Shown one piece after another: positions 51,385 through 59,431 of a stretch of 64,000 nucleotides of DNA. The notes beneath the pieces were generated by a model. That model saw only the letters and a list, made by a program, of their open reading frames with translations. It was not told where the DNA came from and ran no database searches. Position numbers and translations under genes: made by a program. How positions within the stretch are numbered: position 1 is the stretch's first letter; each line of letters begins with the position of its first letter. The DNA lies in the NCBI RefSeq assembly GCF_046127645.1, contig NZ_CP175919.1. One strand, given 5' to 3'. This DNA is from Clostridium_F caseinilyticum (GTDB lineage Bacteria > Bacillota > Clostridia > Clostridiales > Clostridiaceae).

Positions 51385-52156
51385 TAAAGAGAAAGAAATA
51401 AAAGATATGTTAAATAATTATTCTGTTCCTAGTTATGATGAAGATGCACCTATGAATGCAATTGAGTTTATTCATAAGAATTATTCAAGCATACCCAAAT
51501 TTAGAACAAGCAATAAGCAATTTATTTTATCTCAAATTGGTTTTATTAGAAAGAGAACTTGGGCATTTCAAATTTTAATTTTAGCATTGATTTGCTCAGC
51601 CTTTTATAATATAGGAAGTGAAAATACTCTAAGCTTTGAAGCTTTTTCTTTAATATCAATTTTATCTCCTCTTTTATTGATCATAAATGTTGAGGAAATA
51701 TCAAGAATTTATTATAAAAGCATATTAGAAATTGAATTTTCTACAAAGAATTCACTAAAAAAAGTTTTAGTTACAAGAATGCTTATTTTGGGTATAACAG
51801 ATTGTATTGCATTAATTATAATGATGATATTTGCAGGTAATTTAATGGATATAAGTATACTTAGAATTATTATGTATACATTTGTGCCATTCAATTTAGT
51901 GTGTATAGGATGTATGCAACTAATGAAATATTTTAAAGGTCGTGAACTTAATTATGTTTGTACTGCTTATAGTTTTTTATTGATGCTAATATTTGGTTTA
52001 TTAAAAATTAATGGTTTAGGAATTTATGCACAGAATTTTATATCAACTTGGATTTTAGCTTATATAATTACTGGAATTATCGTTGCTATTGAGATGAAAA
52101 GGTTCTGGAATAGATTAGATTTGTTTGATGATGTTATTAAGGAGGCTATTATATGA
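51377..52156 (+). CDS. Membrane protein, probable anti-sigma factor
   Basis: The 259-residue protein starts with a cytoplasmic segment of about 60 residues and has six predicted membrane segments (first at about 65-80, last at about 215-240). The start lies 8 bp inside the sigma gene and the stop overlaps the ATPase start. Position and shape fit a membrane anti-sigma factor that holds the ECF protein until a signal arrives, but no zinc motif (HxxxCxxC) is present, so this is inference. Confidence 0.75.
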   Translation: MNNKEKEIKDMLNNYSVPSYDEDAPMNAIEFIHKNYSSIPKFRTSNKQFILSQIGFIRKRTWAFQILILALICSAFYNIGSENTLSFEAFSLISILSPLLLIINVEEISRIYYKSILEIEFSTKNSLKKVLVTRMLILGITDCIALIIMMIFAGNLMDISILRIIMYTFVPFNLVCIGCMQLMKYFKGRELNYVCTAYSFLLMLIFGLLKINGLGIYAQNFISTWILAYIITGIIVAIEMKRFWNRLDLFDDVIKEAII

Positions 52157-53028
52157 ATTTATCCATAGAAAGATTGACAAAGAAATACGGAAGTAAAATT
52201 GTAGTAAATGAACTTTCTTTAGATTTAAAAGAAGGAGTATATGGTCTTTTAGGAGCTAATGGTGCAGGGAAAACTACTTTGATGCGAATGATTTGTGGAG
52301 TGCTAGCACCTACTTCAGGTGAAGTTACATTAGATGGTAAAAACACTATATTTATGGGGGAGGAGTATAGAGATTTGATAGGATATCTTCCTCAAAACTT
52401 TGGATATTATCCAGATTTTACAGCAAAAGAGTTTATGTTGTATATTGCATCTTTAAAGGGTTTAATTCCAAGCTTTGCAAAGGAGAAGACTAAAGAGTTA
52501 TTAAGCATAGTAGGGTTAGATTCTGTTTCAAATAAAAAAATTAGAACTTTTTCAGGAGGAATGAAACAAAGATTGGGAATTGCTCAAGCAGTATTAAATG
52601 ATCCTAAAATTTTAGTCTTGGATGAACCTACAGCAGGTCTTGATCCAAAAGAACGAGTGAGATTTCGTAACTTAATATCAGATCTTTCGAAAAACAAAAT
52701 AATAATATTGTCCACCCACATTGTATCTGATGTAGAATATATAGCTGATGAAATACTTATAATGAAAAATGGAAATATTATTTCTCAAAATTCTGTTGAT
52801 GGATTAATAAAAGAGATTGAAAATAGTGTATGGAAATGTACAATATCAGAATCAGAAGAAGATTACTTTTGTAATAAATATTGTATAGTAAATCTACAAC
52901 ATAACAGAAATGGTTCTTTAGACTTAAGAATAATAAGCCGTAAAAAACCAATGGATAATGCAGTTAATGTACCTTCCTCTTTGGAAGATTTATATTTATA
53001 TCATTTTCAAGATAACTTAAAAAATTAG
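52153..53028 (+). CDS. ABC transporter ATP-binding protein (ECF operon)
   Basis: The 291-residue ATPase has Walker A GANGAGKTT, Q-loop YLPQNFGYYP, signature FSGGMKQRLGIAQAVL and Walker B ILVLDEPTAGLDP with switch STHIV. The pattern and C-terminal extension of about 70 residues fit ABC-2/BcrA-type drug or lantibiotic exporters. ATGA overlap with the gene upstream and 13 bp to the permease show coupling. Confidence 0.92.
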   Translation: MNLSIERLTKKYGSKIVVNELSLDLKEGVYGLLGANGAGKTTLMRMICGVLAPTSGEVTLDGKNTIFMGEEYRDLIGYLPQNFGYYPDFTAKEFMLYIASLKGLIPSFAKEKTKELLSIVGLDSVSNKKIRTFSGGMKQRLGIAQAVLNDPKILVLDEPTAGLDPKERVRFRNLISDLSKNKIIILSTHIVSDVEYIADEILIMKNGNIISQNSVDGLIKEIENSVWKCTISESEEDYFCNKYCIVNLQHNRNGSLDLRIISRKKPMDNAVNVPSSLEDLYLYHFQDNLKN

Positions 53029-53041
53029 GAAGGTGAAGTAT

Positions 53042-54298
53042 ATGTTTAGTTTAATAAAATTTGAGCTTAAAAAGTTAGCAAAAAAGAAATCAAATATTGT
53101 AACCATTTTAGGAAGTTTAATATTTACTATTATAATTTGTTCAATGAATATTACAAGATTTGAATACCTGGGTATAAAAGGACATTCTACAGGATTTAAG
53201 GCAATAGAGCTTAAAAAACAAGATGCTAAAAAACTTCCTATAGAGATAACAGAAGATCAAGTGAAAAAGGATATTAAAGATTACCAAAGTCTATTTTCAA
53301 ATCCTAAAAATACTAAAAAAAATGAAGAAGGGCGTGCTTCACTTAAAGACGATGCTTTTTTAAAATTTGTTTATCCTAAATATGATTATCTAGTAATGAT
53401 AGCTTTAAATTACTGTGAGCCAGGTCATGAAAGTGAAATTTCTAATTTTTCCAATTTATCTAGACTTAAATTGCAAAATGAAGCAAAATTTTATGAAACT
53501 GGAAATAATAAAATTTCAACATTTCTAAATATGGATCATAAAGGTGGGAATTATTCTGATAAAGAAAAAAAGTTTTGGATTAATAAAATTTCTAAAGTTA
53601 AAACACCATACACCTATGGTTACTATGTAGGCTGGGAATCATTACTAACAATATTCGGAACATTAGTTTTTACACTTTTGGCTATAATTATAACTATTGC
53701 ACCAATGTTTGCAGGGGAATATCAATGTGGTGCTGATTCTATTATTTTATCATCTAAATATGGAAAAACAAAAATAATTAAAGCTAAAATAATAGCAGCC
53801 TTTACATTTGCAACTATTATATTTGTATTAAATCTGATTTTTATACTATCTATACCTCTTTTGAGTTTTGGAACTGATGGGTGGAATTTACCTATTCAAA
53901 TTAAAAATGCAATAACAGTAGCACCGTATAAAGCTACATTTTTGGAAGCTACTTTTATGTGTATAGGTATTGCTTATGTAGTTATACTTGGCACAGTATC
54001 TTGTACACTTTTATTATCAGCTAAACTTAAAACACCTTTTACTGTTTTAATAGTTCAGATAATAATTTTATTCGTTTCATTATTTATGAATGAGGGAGCT
54101 GATAACAGTTTTTATAATCATATTTTATATTTACTGCCATCTAAAGCGATAGAGTATGACTTTTCAAAGTATCTATCCTATTCATTTGGAGGCTTAATTG
54201 TTAGCTTGCTTTTAATGCGTGTTATAGTCTATGGAGCTATGGGAGTTATTTCTTTACCACTTATAAGGAATGCTTTTAGAAAACATCAGGTACAATAG
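53042..54298 (+). CDS. ABC-2-type permease (ECF operon)
   Basis: The 418-residue membrane protein has an N-terminal membrane segment (about 17-34), a large extracellular loop of about 150 residues and five further segments (from about 205 to 410), the ABC-2 layout with ALLAIIITIAPMFAGEYQCGADSIILSSKYGK-like segment before the second coupling helix. ATG 53042 fits AGGAAGGTG; the upstream GTG lies inside that site. Final gene of the sigma operon. Confidence 0.87.
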   Translation: MFSLIKFELKKLAKKKSNIVTILGSLIFTIIICSMNITRFEYLGIKGHSTGFKAIELKKQDAKKLPIEITEDQVKKDIKDYQSLFSNPKNTKKNEEGRASLKDDAFLKFVYPKYDYLVMIALNYCEPGHESEISNFSNLSRLKLQNEAKFYETGNNKISTFLNMDHKGGNYSDKEKKFWINKISKVKTPYTYGYYVGWESLLTIFGTLVFTLLAIIITIAPMFAGEYQCGADSIILSSKYGKTKIIKAKIIAAFTFATIIFVLNLIFILSIPLLSFGTDGWNLPIQIKNAITVAPYKATFLEATFMCIGIAYVVILGTVSCTLLLSAKLKTPFTVLIVQIIILFVSLFMNEGADNSFYNHILYLLPSKAIEYDFSKYLSYSFGGLIVSLLLMRVIVYGAMGVISLPLIRNAFRKHQVQ

Positions 54299-54567
54299 TT
54301 TTAGGTTTTTTATGGTCAAATAATTTATTAGATGCTTAAATAATAAGTTTTACTTTGAATATATTTTTGATAAGACGGAATGTAAAAAAGATATCCATTG
54401 ATAGATTGAATTTTTTAAATTTTTGTTTATGACTATTCAAAATTGATTGTGAATATAAGTAATTCCATGAATGCATGACTATAAATAATCTAATTTAATA
54501 TAATAGCATTTGAATATATTGATATCCAATGGGTATAATATAGTCAATATATAAATATAATAAAAGC
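54299..54567. other. Intergenic region before the toxin locus
   Basis: AT-rich; no gene, repeat family or clear terminator recognised in 54299-54567. Confidence 0.4.
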
Positions 54568-54672
54568 AGAGTGTTGGTAGCACTCTGCAGTATACAATTC
54601 TAGTTGTCTTAGACAACTGGTATAACTAATTTAACATGTAATAAAAGTAGCTTTACCAATTGCGGCGGTGGG
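54568..54672 (+). ncRNA. Candidate antisense antitoxin RNA with bidirectional terminator
   Basis: The plus strand shows hairpins GCAGAGTGTTGGTAGCACTCTGC and AGTTGTCTTAGACAACT, then AAAAGTAGCTTT.../GGGCTACTTTTTT at about 54643-54680, a terminator that overlaps the 3' end of the minus-strand toxin gene. Overlap at convergent 3' ends is the txpA/ratA-type arrangement. The antisense promoter was not pinned down. Confidence 0.45.
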
Positions 54673-54768
54673 CTACTTTTTTATTTTATCTATAAGTATG
54701 ATAATTAAATTTATCAAAGCTATCAAAAACGATAGAGCAGTAAAAATCACCATAGATATTTCATACAT
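54673..54768 (-). CDS. Type I toxin, holin-like small membrane peptide
   Basis: The 31-residue peptide MYEISMVIFTALSFLIALIN... is one hydrophobic helix with a basic end (IDKIKK), the pattern of TxpA/Fst/putative holin-like toxins, which insert in the membrane and depolarise it. GGGAGGTGATATGT precedes the used ATG (54768); two alternative ATGs 4 nt either side meet stops after a few codons. CCCACCGCCGCAATTGG in the 3' end is reminiscent of such loci. The message 5' region (ATACCAGTTG, 54802-54811) can pair with its own downstream region (CAACTGGTAT, 54615-54624). Confidence 0.75.
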   Translation of the reverse strand: MYEISMVIFTALSFLIALINLIIILIDKIKK

Positions 54769-54960
54769 ACATATCACCTCCCTTCCAAAAGGGACAGTGA
54801 TACCAGTTGCCCACTCACAACTATATTAAATTGTATGAGGATATTTTAACATAATGAAATGTTAATGGCAACATATGGATATTATGAATGCATTAATGTA
54901 CGAAGTTCTCCTATATTCTATATGTAGTGTAGTTCACTATAACATCTGCATAAAAAGCAT

Positions 54961-54990
54961 ACCACTTATAAACAATAACTGACCACTTAC
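54961..54990 (+). promoter_or_regulatory. Predicted LytTR operator (two direct repeats)
   Basis: ACCACTTAT (54961-54969) and ACCACTTAC (54982-54990) are direct repeats 21 bp apart, two helical turns, as expected for LytTR dimers. They lie 62 bp upstream of a LytTR gene and suggest autoregulation. Nothing else was recognised in 54830-55051. Confidence 0.65.
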
Positions 54991-55051
54991 TGTTTTCATA
55001 TTTACAAAGGAAAAAACAGTTAATATAATAAAAAATATAGGGAGTGGAAAT

Positions 55052-55507
55052 ATGAGAATACGAATTGAAGTATATAATAAAATTGAAGAAGATGAAGTTA
55101 TTATTAGATGTAGTGAACTAAGCGAAGATGTTAAAAATATTCAAGTTGTGCTTAATGATATGTTGTCACACAAGAAACAGATAACTTTTTACAAAGGTGA
55201 TACTGAGTATTATCTTTCATTGGAAGAAATTTTATTCTTTGAAACTGAAGAAAATGGGATTTGTGCACATACAATTGACAATATATATAATGTGAAATAT
55301 AAGCTTTATGAGCTTGAAGAATTTTTACCAGGATATTTTATGAGAGTTTCAAAATCAACAATTCTAAATACAAATCATATTTACTCCATAACACGTAGGA
55401 TATCATCATCAAGTAAGGTTGAATTTCAAAATACTTATAAACAAGTATATGTTTTAAGATATTATTATAAACCATTAAAAATTAAATTATTAGAAAAGAG
55501 GAAATGA
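55052..55507 (+). CDS. LytTR-domain transcriptional regulator
   Basis: The 151-residue protein lacks a receiver domain: a short N-terminal region (about 1-45) leads to one LytTR DNA-binding domain (about 50-148: YLSLEEILFFETEENGICAHT, LEEFLPGYFMRVSKSTILNTNHIYSI). Such small LytTR regulators are usually paired with a membrane protein that controls them. The next gene follows after 1 bp, so both form a LytTR - LiaF-like unit. GGGAGTGGAAAT precedes the ATG. Confidence 0.92.
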   Translation: MRIRIEVYNKIEEDEVIIRCSELSEDVKNIQVVLNDMLSHKKQITFYKGDTEYYLSLEEILFFETEENGICAHTIDNIYNVKYKLYELEEFLPGYFMRVSKSTILNTNHIYSITRRISSSSKVEFQNTYKQVYVLRYYYKPLKIKLLEKRK

Positions 55508-55508
55508 T

Positions 55509-56207
55509 ATGAAAAAAGATAGAGTCTTTTGGGGTATTTTACTTATATTAGGATGGGTCTTCTTAATTATAAGCAAGCTTGGATACTTCCCTGATGTAAA
55601 TGTATTTAGTTTATTATTAACAGTTTTTTTAGTAGTAATTATTGTGAAAAGTCTTTTTCGTATTAATTTTGTAGGTATTTTATTTCCTATTGCATTTATT
55701 TGTATAATATATGATAAACAATTAGGTATTACCAACATTACACCATGGACTGTATTGATTGCAGCATTACTTGGTAGTATTGGTCTTTCTATGATTTTTC
55801 ATAAGCGTCCTAAATGGGTTAATAACAAACATAATCATGAAGATTATAAGTTTGAGAAAATTGATATAGAAGACGAAAGCCATGTTAGATTTAAAAGTTC
55901 ATTTGGTGCTAGTATAAAATATATAAATACAGATAATTTTGAAAAAGCAGATTTCGATTGCTCTTTTGGAGCCATGAAGGTTTATTTTGATAATGCAATT
56001 ATTACAGACCGTAATGCTATAGTTAGGATTAATGCTTCTTTTTCAGGAATAGAATTATATGTACCAAAAACTTGGAATATTGAGGATAAAACCAATGTAT
56101 TCTTAGGAGCTATTAGTGAAAAAAATAAAAATGATAAAATAACAACCAATACTTTAACATTAGTTGGTGATATTAATTTTGCAGGAGTAGAAATAATTTA
56201 TATCTAA
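55509..56207 (+). CDS. LiaF-like membrane protein, partner of LytTR regulator
   Basis: The 232-residue protein has four membrane segments (about 8-24, 33-48, 53-68 and 77-95) and a C-terminal beta-rich domain with SSFGASIKYI, CSFGAMKVYFD and FAGVEIIYI, the LiaF/DUF2154 type. It resembles the protein at 714 but is paired here with a LytTR regulator, a frequent cassette in Firmicutes where the membrane protein is thought to restrain the regulator. Ends at a terminator around 56281-56320. Confidence 0.87.
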   Translation: MKKDRVFWGILLILGWVFLIISKLGYFPDVNVFSLLLTVFLVVIIVKSLFRINFVGILFPIAFICIIYDKQLGITNITPWTVLIAALLGSIGLSMIFHKRPKWVNNKHNHEDYKFEKIDIEDESHVRFKSSFGASIKYINTDNFEKADFDCSFGAMKVYFDNAIITDRNAIVRINASFSGIELYVPKTWNIEDKTNVFLGAISEKNKNDKITTNTLTLVGDINFAGVEIIYI

Positions 56208-56280
56208 TTAAAAATGAATAAATGCAAAAAGCTGATTTTGTAATAAACACAGAAACTATTGTAAATCAGCAAATAAATAT

Positions 56281-56321
56281 TTAGCTATCTTATAGGTTAT
56301 AGGATAGCTATTTTTTTATAA
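56281..56321 (+). terminator. Terminator of LytTR-LiaF unit
   Basis: TTAGCTATCTTATAGGTTATAGGATAGCTA is an imperfect hairpin, followed by TTTTTTTAT. Confidence 0.8.
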
Positions 56322-56356
56322 TTATTTTTAATTCTTGTATAGGCTAATAGAAATGT

Positions 56357-56428
56357 TTGACAAATATATCATTAAATGATACATTGTATTTAATAGTATA
56401 TCATTTAATGATATATCATCAAATGATA
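56357..56428 (+). promoter_or_regulatory. PadR promoter with three tandem operators
   Basis: Promoter TTGACA (56357-56362), 17 bp, TACATT (56380-56385). Three 15-bp palindromes TATCATTAAATGATA (56367-56381), TATCATTTAATGATA (56399-56413) and TATCATCAAATGATA (56414-56428) overlap the core promoter and transcript start. Such ATCATT...AATGAT sites fit a PadR repressor, here the gene directly downstream. Confidence 0.85.
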
Positions 56429-56449
56429 TAGAATAGGAAGGAGAGTTCT

Positions 56450-56770
56450 ATGCCAAGAAAAGATTCTATTAATATTGGTGAACTAACAGATTCTGCTTTT
56501 TATATTTTATCTAGTGTTATTGAAGAAAAACATGGGTATTTAATTATGAAAGATATTGAGAAGTTTACTAATAGTGAAGTTACCATTGGTCCTGCATCAC
56601 TGTATACAACGCTGAAAAAACTTTTAGCAGCAGACTTGGTAACACTAAATTCGGACATAGATAAAAATAAAAAAGTATATAAAATAACAAATAAAGGTCG
56701 AGAAATGCTTATAAAAGAAATTAATCGTAAAAAGCAAATGATTAAATTTGCTGAGAATTTTTTAAAGTAG
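56450..56770 (+). CDS. PadR-family transcriptional regulator
   Basis: The 106-residue protein is a PadR-s1 type winged-helix repressor: LTDSAFYILSSVIEEKHGYLIMKDIEKFT, then IGPASLYTTLKKLLAADLVTL and a wing with KVYKITNKGREML, and a short dimerisation helix. GGAAGGAGAG precedes the ATG. It is followed 16 bp later by a DUF2812 protein; PadR-DUF2812 pairs are common in Firmicutes. It probably represses its own operon through the triple operator. Confidence 0.95.
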   Translation: MPRKDSINIGELTDSAFYILSSVIEEKHGYLIMKDIEKFTNSEVTIGPASLYTTLKKLLAADLVTLNSDIDKNKKVYKITNKGREMLIKEINRKKQMIKFAENFLK

Positions 56771-56786
56771 AAAAGGGGGAATGTTT

Positions 56787-57317
56787 ATGGAAAGTAAATA
56801 TGTAATGATTGGTGGACTCGCGTTTAGTGAAGAAAATGATATGAAAAAGCTAAGAAATTATGCAAGGGAAGGATGGATACTAGATAGTATAGTAGGAGGC
56901 TTTTTTTATAAATTAAAAAAAGATAAACCTCAAAATATAGTGTATAGTTTGGATTATCAAAACGAAACAGACAAAGAGTATTTTAATATTTTTAAGGAAG
57001 CAGGATGGAATCATGTTATTTCTATAGGAAACCAAATGCATATTTTTTCAGCTAAAGCTGGTACTAAACCTATTTATAGTGATTGCACGTCAGAAATAGA
57101 TAAATATATAAGTGCAAAGAGTGGAACAGGAAAAATGTCACTTTATTCTTTAATAATCGCTTCTATAGTAATGATCTGTTTATCCTTTATATCTATAAAG
57201 TTTATAAAACGTATATTTTTAATTATATTAATGATTGATATGGTTCTATTTATTTTTAGCTTCATGCCATATTTAGCATACAGATTTAGAATTAATAAAA
57301 TGAAAAGTAATAAATAG
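56787..57317 (+). CDS. DUF2812 membrane protein
   Basis: The 176-residue protein has a cytoplasmic DUF2812 domain (about 1-110: NYAREGWILDSIVGGFFYKL, YSLDYQNE, FKEAGWNHV) and two C-terminal membrane segments (about 115-133 and 139-157). ATG 56787 has proper spacing from AAAAGGGGG, whereas ATG 56781 is too near. The family is linked to PadR regulators but its function is unknown. Confidence 0.9.
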   Translation: MESKYVMIGGLAFSEENDMKKLRNYAREGWILDSIVGGFFYKLKKDKPQNIVYSLDYQNETDKEYFNIFKEAGWNHVISIGNQMHIFSAKAGTKPIYSDCTSEIDKYISAKSGTGKMSLYSLIIASIVMICLSFISIKFIKRIFLIILMIDMVLFIFSFMPYLAYRFRINKMKSNK

Positions 57318-57321
57318 AGTA

Positions 57322-57444
57322 TTGTGGGAAATAATAGATGCGTTTGTGAAAATTATACTTTCAACTATTGGAATATCATACTTAATTAAGGATAAGTCCT
57401 TTGATAAATTTTTTGGAATATTTTTTATGATTTTAGGTATTTAA
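57322..57444 (+). CDS. Possible 40-residue membrane peptide
   Basis: TTG 57322 opens a 40-codon frame (IIDAFVKIILSTIGISYLIK, then FFGIFFMILGI) 4 bp after the DUF2812 stop. The product would be an amphipathic/hydrophobic peptide. The ribosome binding site is weak (TAGAG), so it may equally be the remnant of a larger gene. The remaining space to 57709 holds no gene. Confidence 0.3.
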   Translation: MWEIIDAFVKIILSTIGISYLIKDKSFDKFFGIFFMILGI

Positions 57445-57709
57445 TATATTATTTCAAATTTTAAAAGACATAAAAAAATTATATAACCTATATGTAATAA
57501 AGTAAAAGTTTATTACATGTTTGAATAAAGAAAAATTGTAGGACTATACTTTTTTACAGTTTCAGATAGATTAAATTTATTGATTTGTAAAGTTTCTCCA
57601 TAAATCTTTTAATATACATGTTAATAAATAACTTTAGCAATTTAGGAATAACATTATTCAAATTATAATGGTATATTATAATTATTATGGGGATAAGGTG
57701 GGTGATAGT

Positions 57710-58597
57710 TTGAATTATAGTAATGCAATATCTGCGTGTATTGAATTTATTGAAGAAAATATAAAAAGCGATTTAACCCCGGAATTAATAGCAAATCAAT
57801 GTGGATATTCTGTTTTTCATTTTTCAAGAATATTTAATATAAATAAAGGAATGACTTTAATGGAATATGTAAAAAAGAGAAGACTTTCATTAGCAGCTCT
57901 TGATTTGTTTAAAGGCAGAAGAATAATAGATATTGCACTTGATTATGGTTTTGAAACACATAATGGGTTTTCAAAGGCATTTAAAAAGGAATTTGGATTT
58001 AGCCCTAAACAATATATAAAATGCATGGGTAATTACTTTAATGAAAGACTAAATACAGAAATTAGGGGTTATATTATGGAACCTGTTATTATAAAAAAAT
58101 CTGCATTTAAAGTGGCAGGTTATGGAATCAAAACTAATATTATAAACATTAATTATACTAAGGATATAGCTTCATTTTGGAGTAATTATGAAGGTGAAAA
58201 TTTAGAAAGCAAAATGTATAAAATATTAAATCCATTAAAACATGGTGAAGTAGGAATATGTGTTTCAGCTAATGAAGAAAATGGAGATGCCGTATATTTA
58301 CTTGGGGTTGTAGTTGAGAATTTTGATAATGTTACTGATGATATGATAGTAGTTGAAGTTCCAGAAGCAACTTATGCTGTTTTTACAACTCCTCCAGTAG
58401 ATACATCTAATGATTTGGATAATAATGATTTCTCAGAGGCAATAAAAAAGACCTGGAAATACATATTTGAGGAATGGTTTAAAAATAGTGAGTATGTTTT
58501 TGATGAAAGTAAATTTGACTTTGAATTTTACGATGAGAGATGCCATGGACGAAAAGATACTGTAATGGAAATTTATGTACCAATACAAGAAAAGTAA
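57710..58597 (+). CDS. AraC-family regulator with GyrI-like effector domain
   Basis: The 295-residue protein (start TTG 57710 after AAGGTGGGTGAT) has two AraC helix-turn-helix motifs at the N-terminus (about 1-105: LIANQCGYSVFHFSRIFNINKGMTLMEYVKKRR; IALDYGFETHNGFSKAFKKEFGFSPKQY) and a GyrI-like small-molecule-binding domain (about 125-295), the layout of Rob/SoxS-BmrR-type multidrug regulators. An in-frame ATG at 57668 gives a longer reading without a suitable site. The downstream gene is a broken nitroreductase, which might have been its target. Confidence 0.9.
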   Translation: MNYSNAISACIEFIEENIKSDLTPELIANQCGYSVFHFSRIFNINKGMTLMEYVKKRRLSLAALDLFKGRRIIDIALDYGFETHNGFSKAFKKEFGFSPKQYIKCMGNYFNERLNTEIRGYIMEPVIIKKSAFKVAGYGIKTNIININYTKDIASFWSNYEGENLESKMYKILNPLKHGEVGICVSANEENGDAVYLLGVVVENFDNVTDDMIVVEVPEATYAVFTTPPVDTSNDLDNNDFSEAIKKTWKYIFEEWFKNSEYVFDESKFDFEFYDERCHGRKDTVMEIYVPIQEK

Positions 58598-58619
58598 TTT
58601 ATTATATACAGTATCTGTA

Positions 58620-58682
58620 ATAAACAGATTTCTAAGTTTCATATGGAATTTTATTCATTCTAAAGCTTAGAAAAGGGTTATC
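58620..58682 (+). repeat. Dispersed repeat R1, half copy e
   Basis: ATAAACAGATTTCTAAGTTTC...CTAAAGCTTAGAAAAGGGTTATC aligns with the first half of the R1 copy at 12272. It adjoins the first readable codons of the nitroreductase pseudogene. Confidence 0.6.
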
Positions 58683-59192
58683 AAGAAATTATAGAACATG
58701 CGGTGAAGCACACACCATCAGCATTTAATTCTTAAAGCACAAGGGTAGTTTTATTGTTAGGAGATCATCAAGATAAATTATGGGATATTACAAAGGAAGC
58801 ATTGAGCAAGATTGTACCAGCAGATAAATTTGCTCCTACTGAAGAAAAAATAAATTCATTTAAAAGTGGATATGGTACAGTTTTATTCTTTGAAGATAGT
58901 AAAGTAGTGAGTCTCTTCAAGAACAATTTGCTCTTTATAAAGATAATTTCCGAATTTGGTCTCAACAAACAAGTGGAATGCACCAATTTGTTATTTGGAC
59001 TGCATTAGAAATTGAAGGCTTTGGAGCATCATTACAACATTATGATGAACTTATCGAAACTGATGTAAAGAAAGAATGGAGTGTACCAGAAAACTGGAAG
59101 TTAATTGCACAAATGCCTTTTGGTAAGCCAACAGAAAAACCAGGTGAAAAGGAATTCAACCATTAGAAGAGCGTATTAAGATATTTAAGTAA
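58679..59192 (+). pseudogene. Nitroreductase-family pseudogene
   Basis: Reading across three frames restores a nitroreductase C-terminal two thirds: EIIEHAVKHTPSAFNS, KLWDITKEALSKIVPADKF, SFKSGYGTVLFFED, LQEQFALYKDNF, QTSGMHQFVIWTALEIEG and KLIAQMPFGKP. Damage seen: the N-terminus is missing, replaced by repeat R1; a TAA at 58733-58735 stands where Gln is expected; a frameshift lies near 58908 (after DSKVV); and a one-base loss near 59160 breaks the NPLEER end. The intact enzyme would be an FMN-dependent NAD(P)H oxidoreductase. Confidence 0.88.
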
Positions 59193-59226
59193 CGTATTTG
59201 AAGTATAATTATAAAACATTTAAAGA

Positions 59227-59272
59227 TAAAAAATAGTTATCTCATAAGTTATGAGATAGCTATTTTTTATCT
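59227..59272 (+). terminator. Terminator hairpin
   Basis: AAAATAGTTATCTCAT and ATGAGATAGCTATTTT pair around AAGTT and end in TTTAT; this is probably the old terminator of the nitroreductase gene. Confidence 0.85.
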
Positions 59273-59431
59273 TTTTGGCTCAATGTAATAACTTATGAAA
59301 ATATATAATAAATGGGAATATAAAAATACATTAAAAGTTTTATTTGGAAACAACTTGGCAATAAAATTGTTAAATTTGGAAAAATAATAATAGTAATATT
59401 TATGTATGGCAAATGAATGGAGTGATAAAGT

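Noticed and set aside
58754..59166. Two small genes of 84 and 62 residues
   Set aside because: They are consecutive pieces of one frameshifted nitroreductase and are annotated as a single pseudogene.
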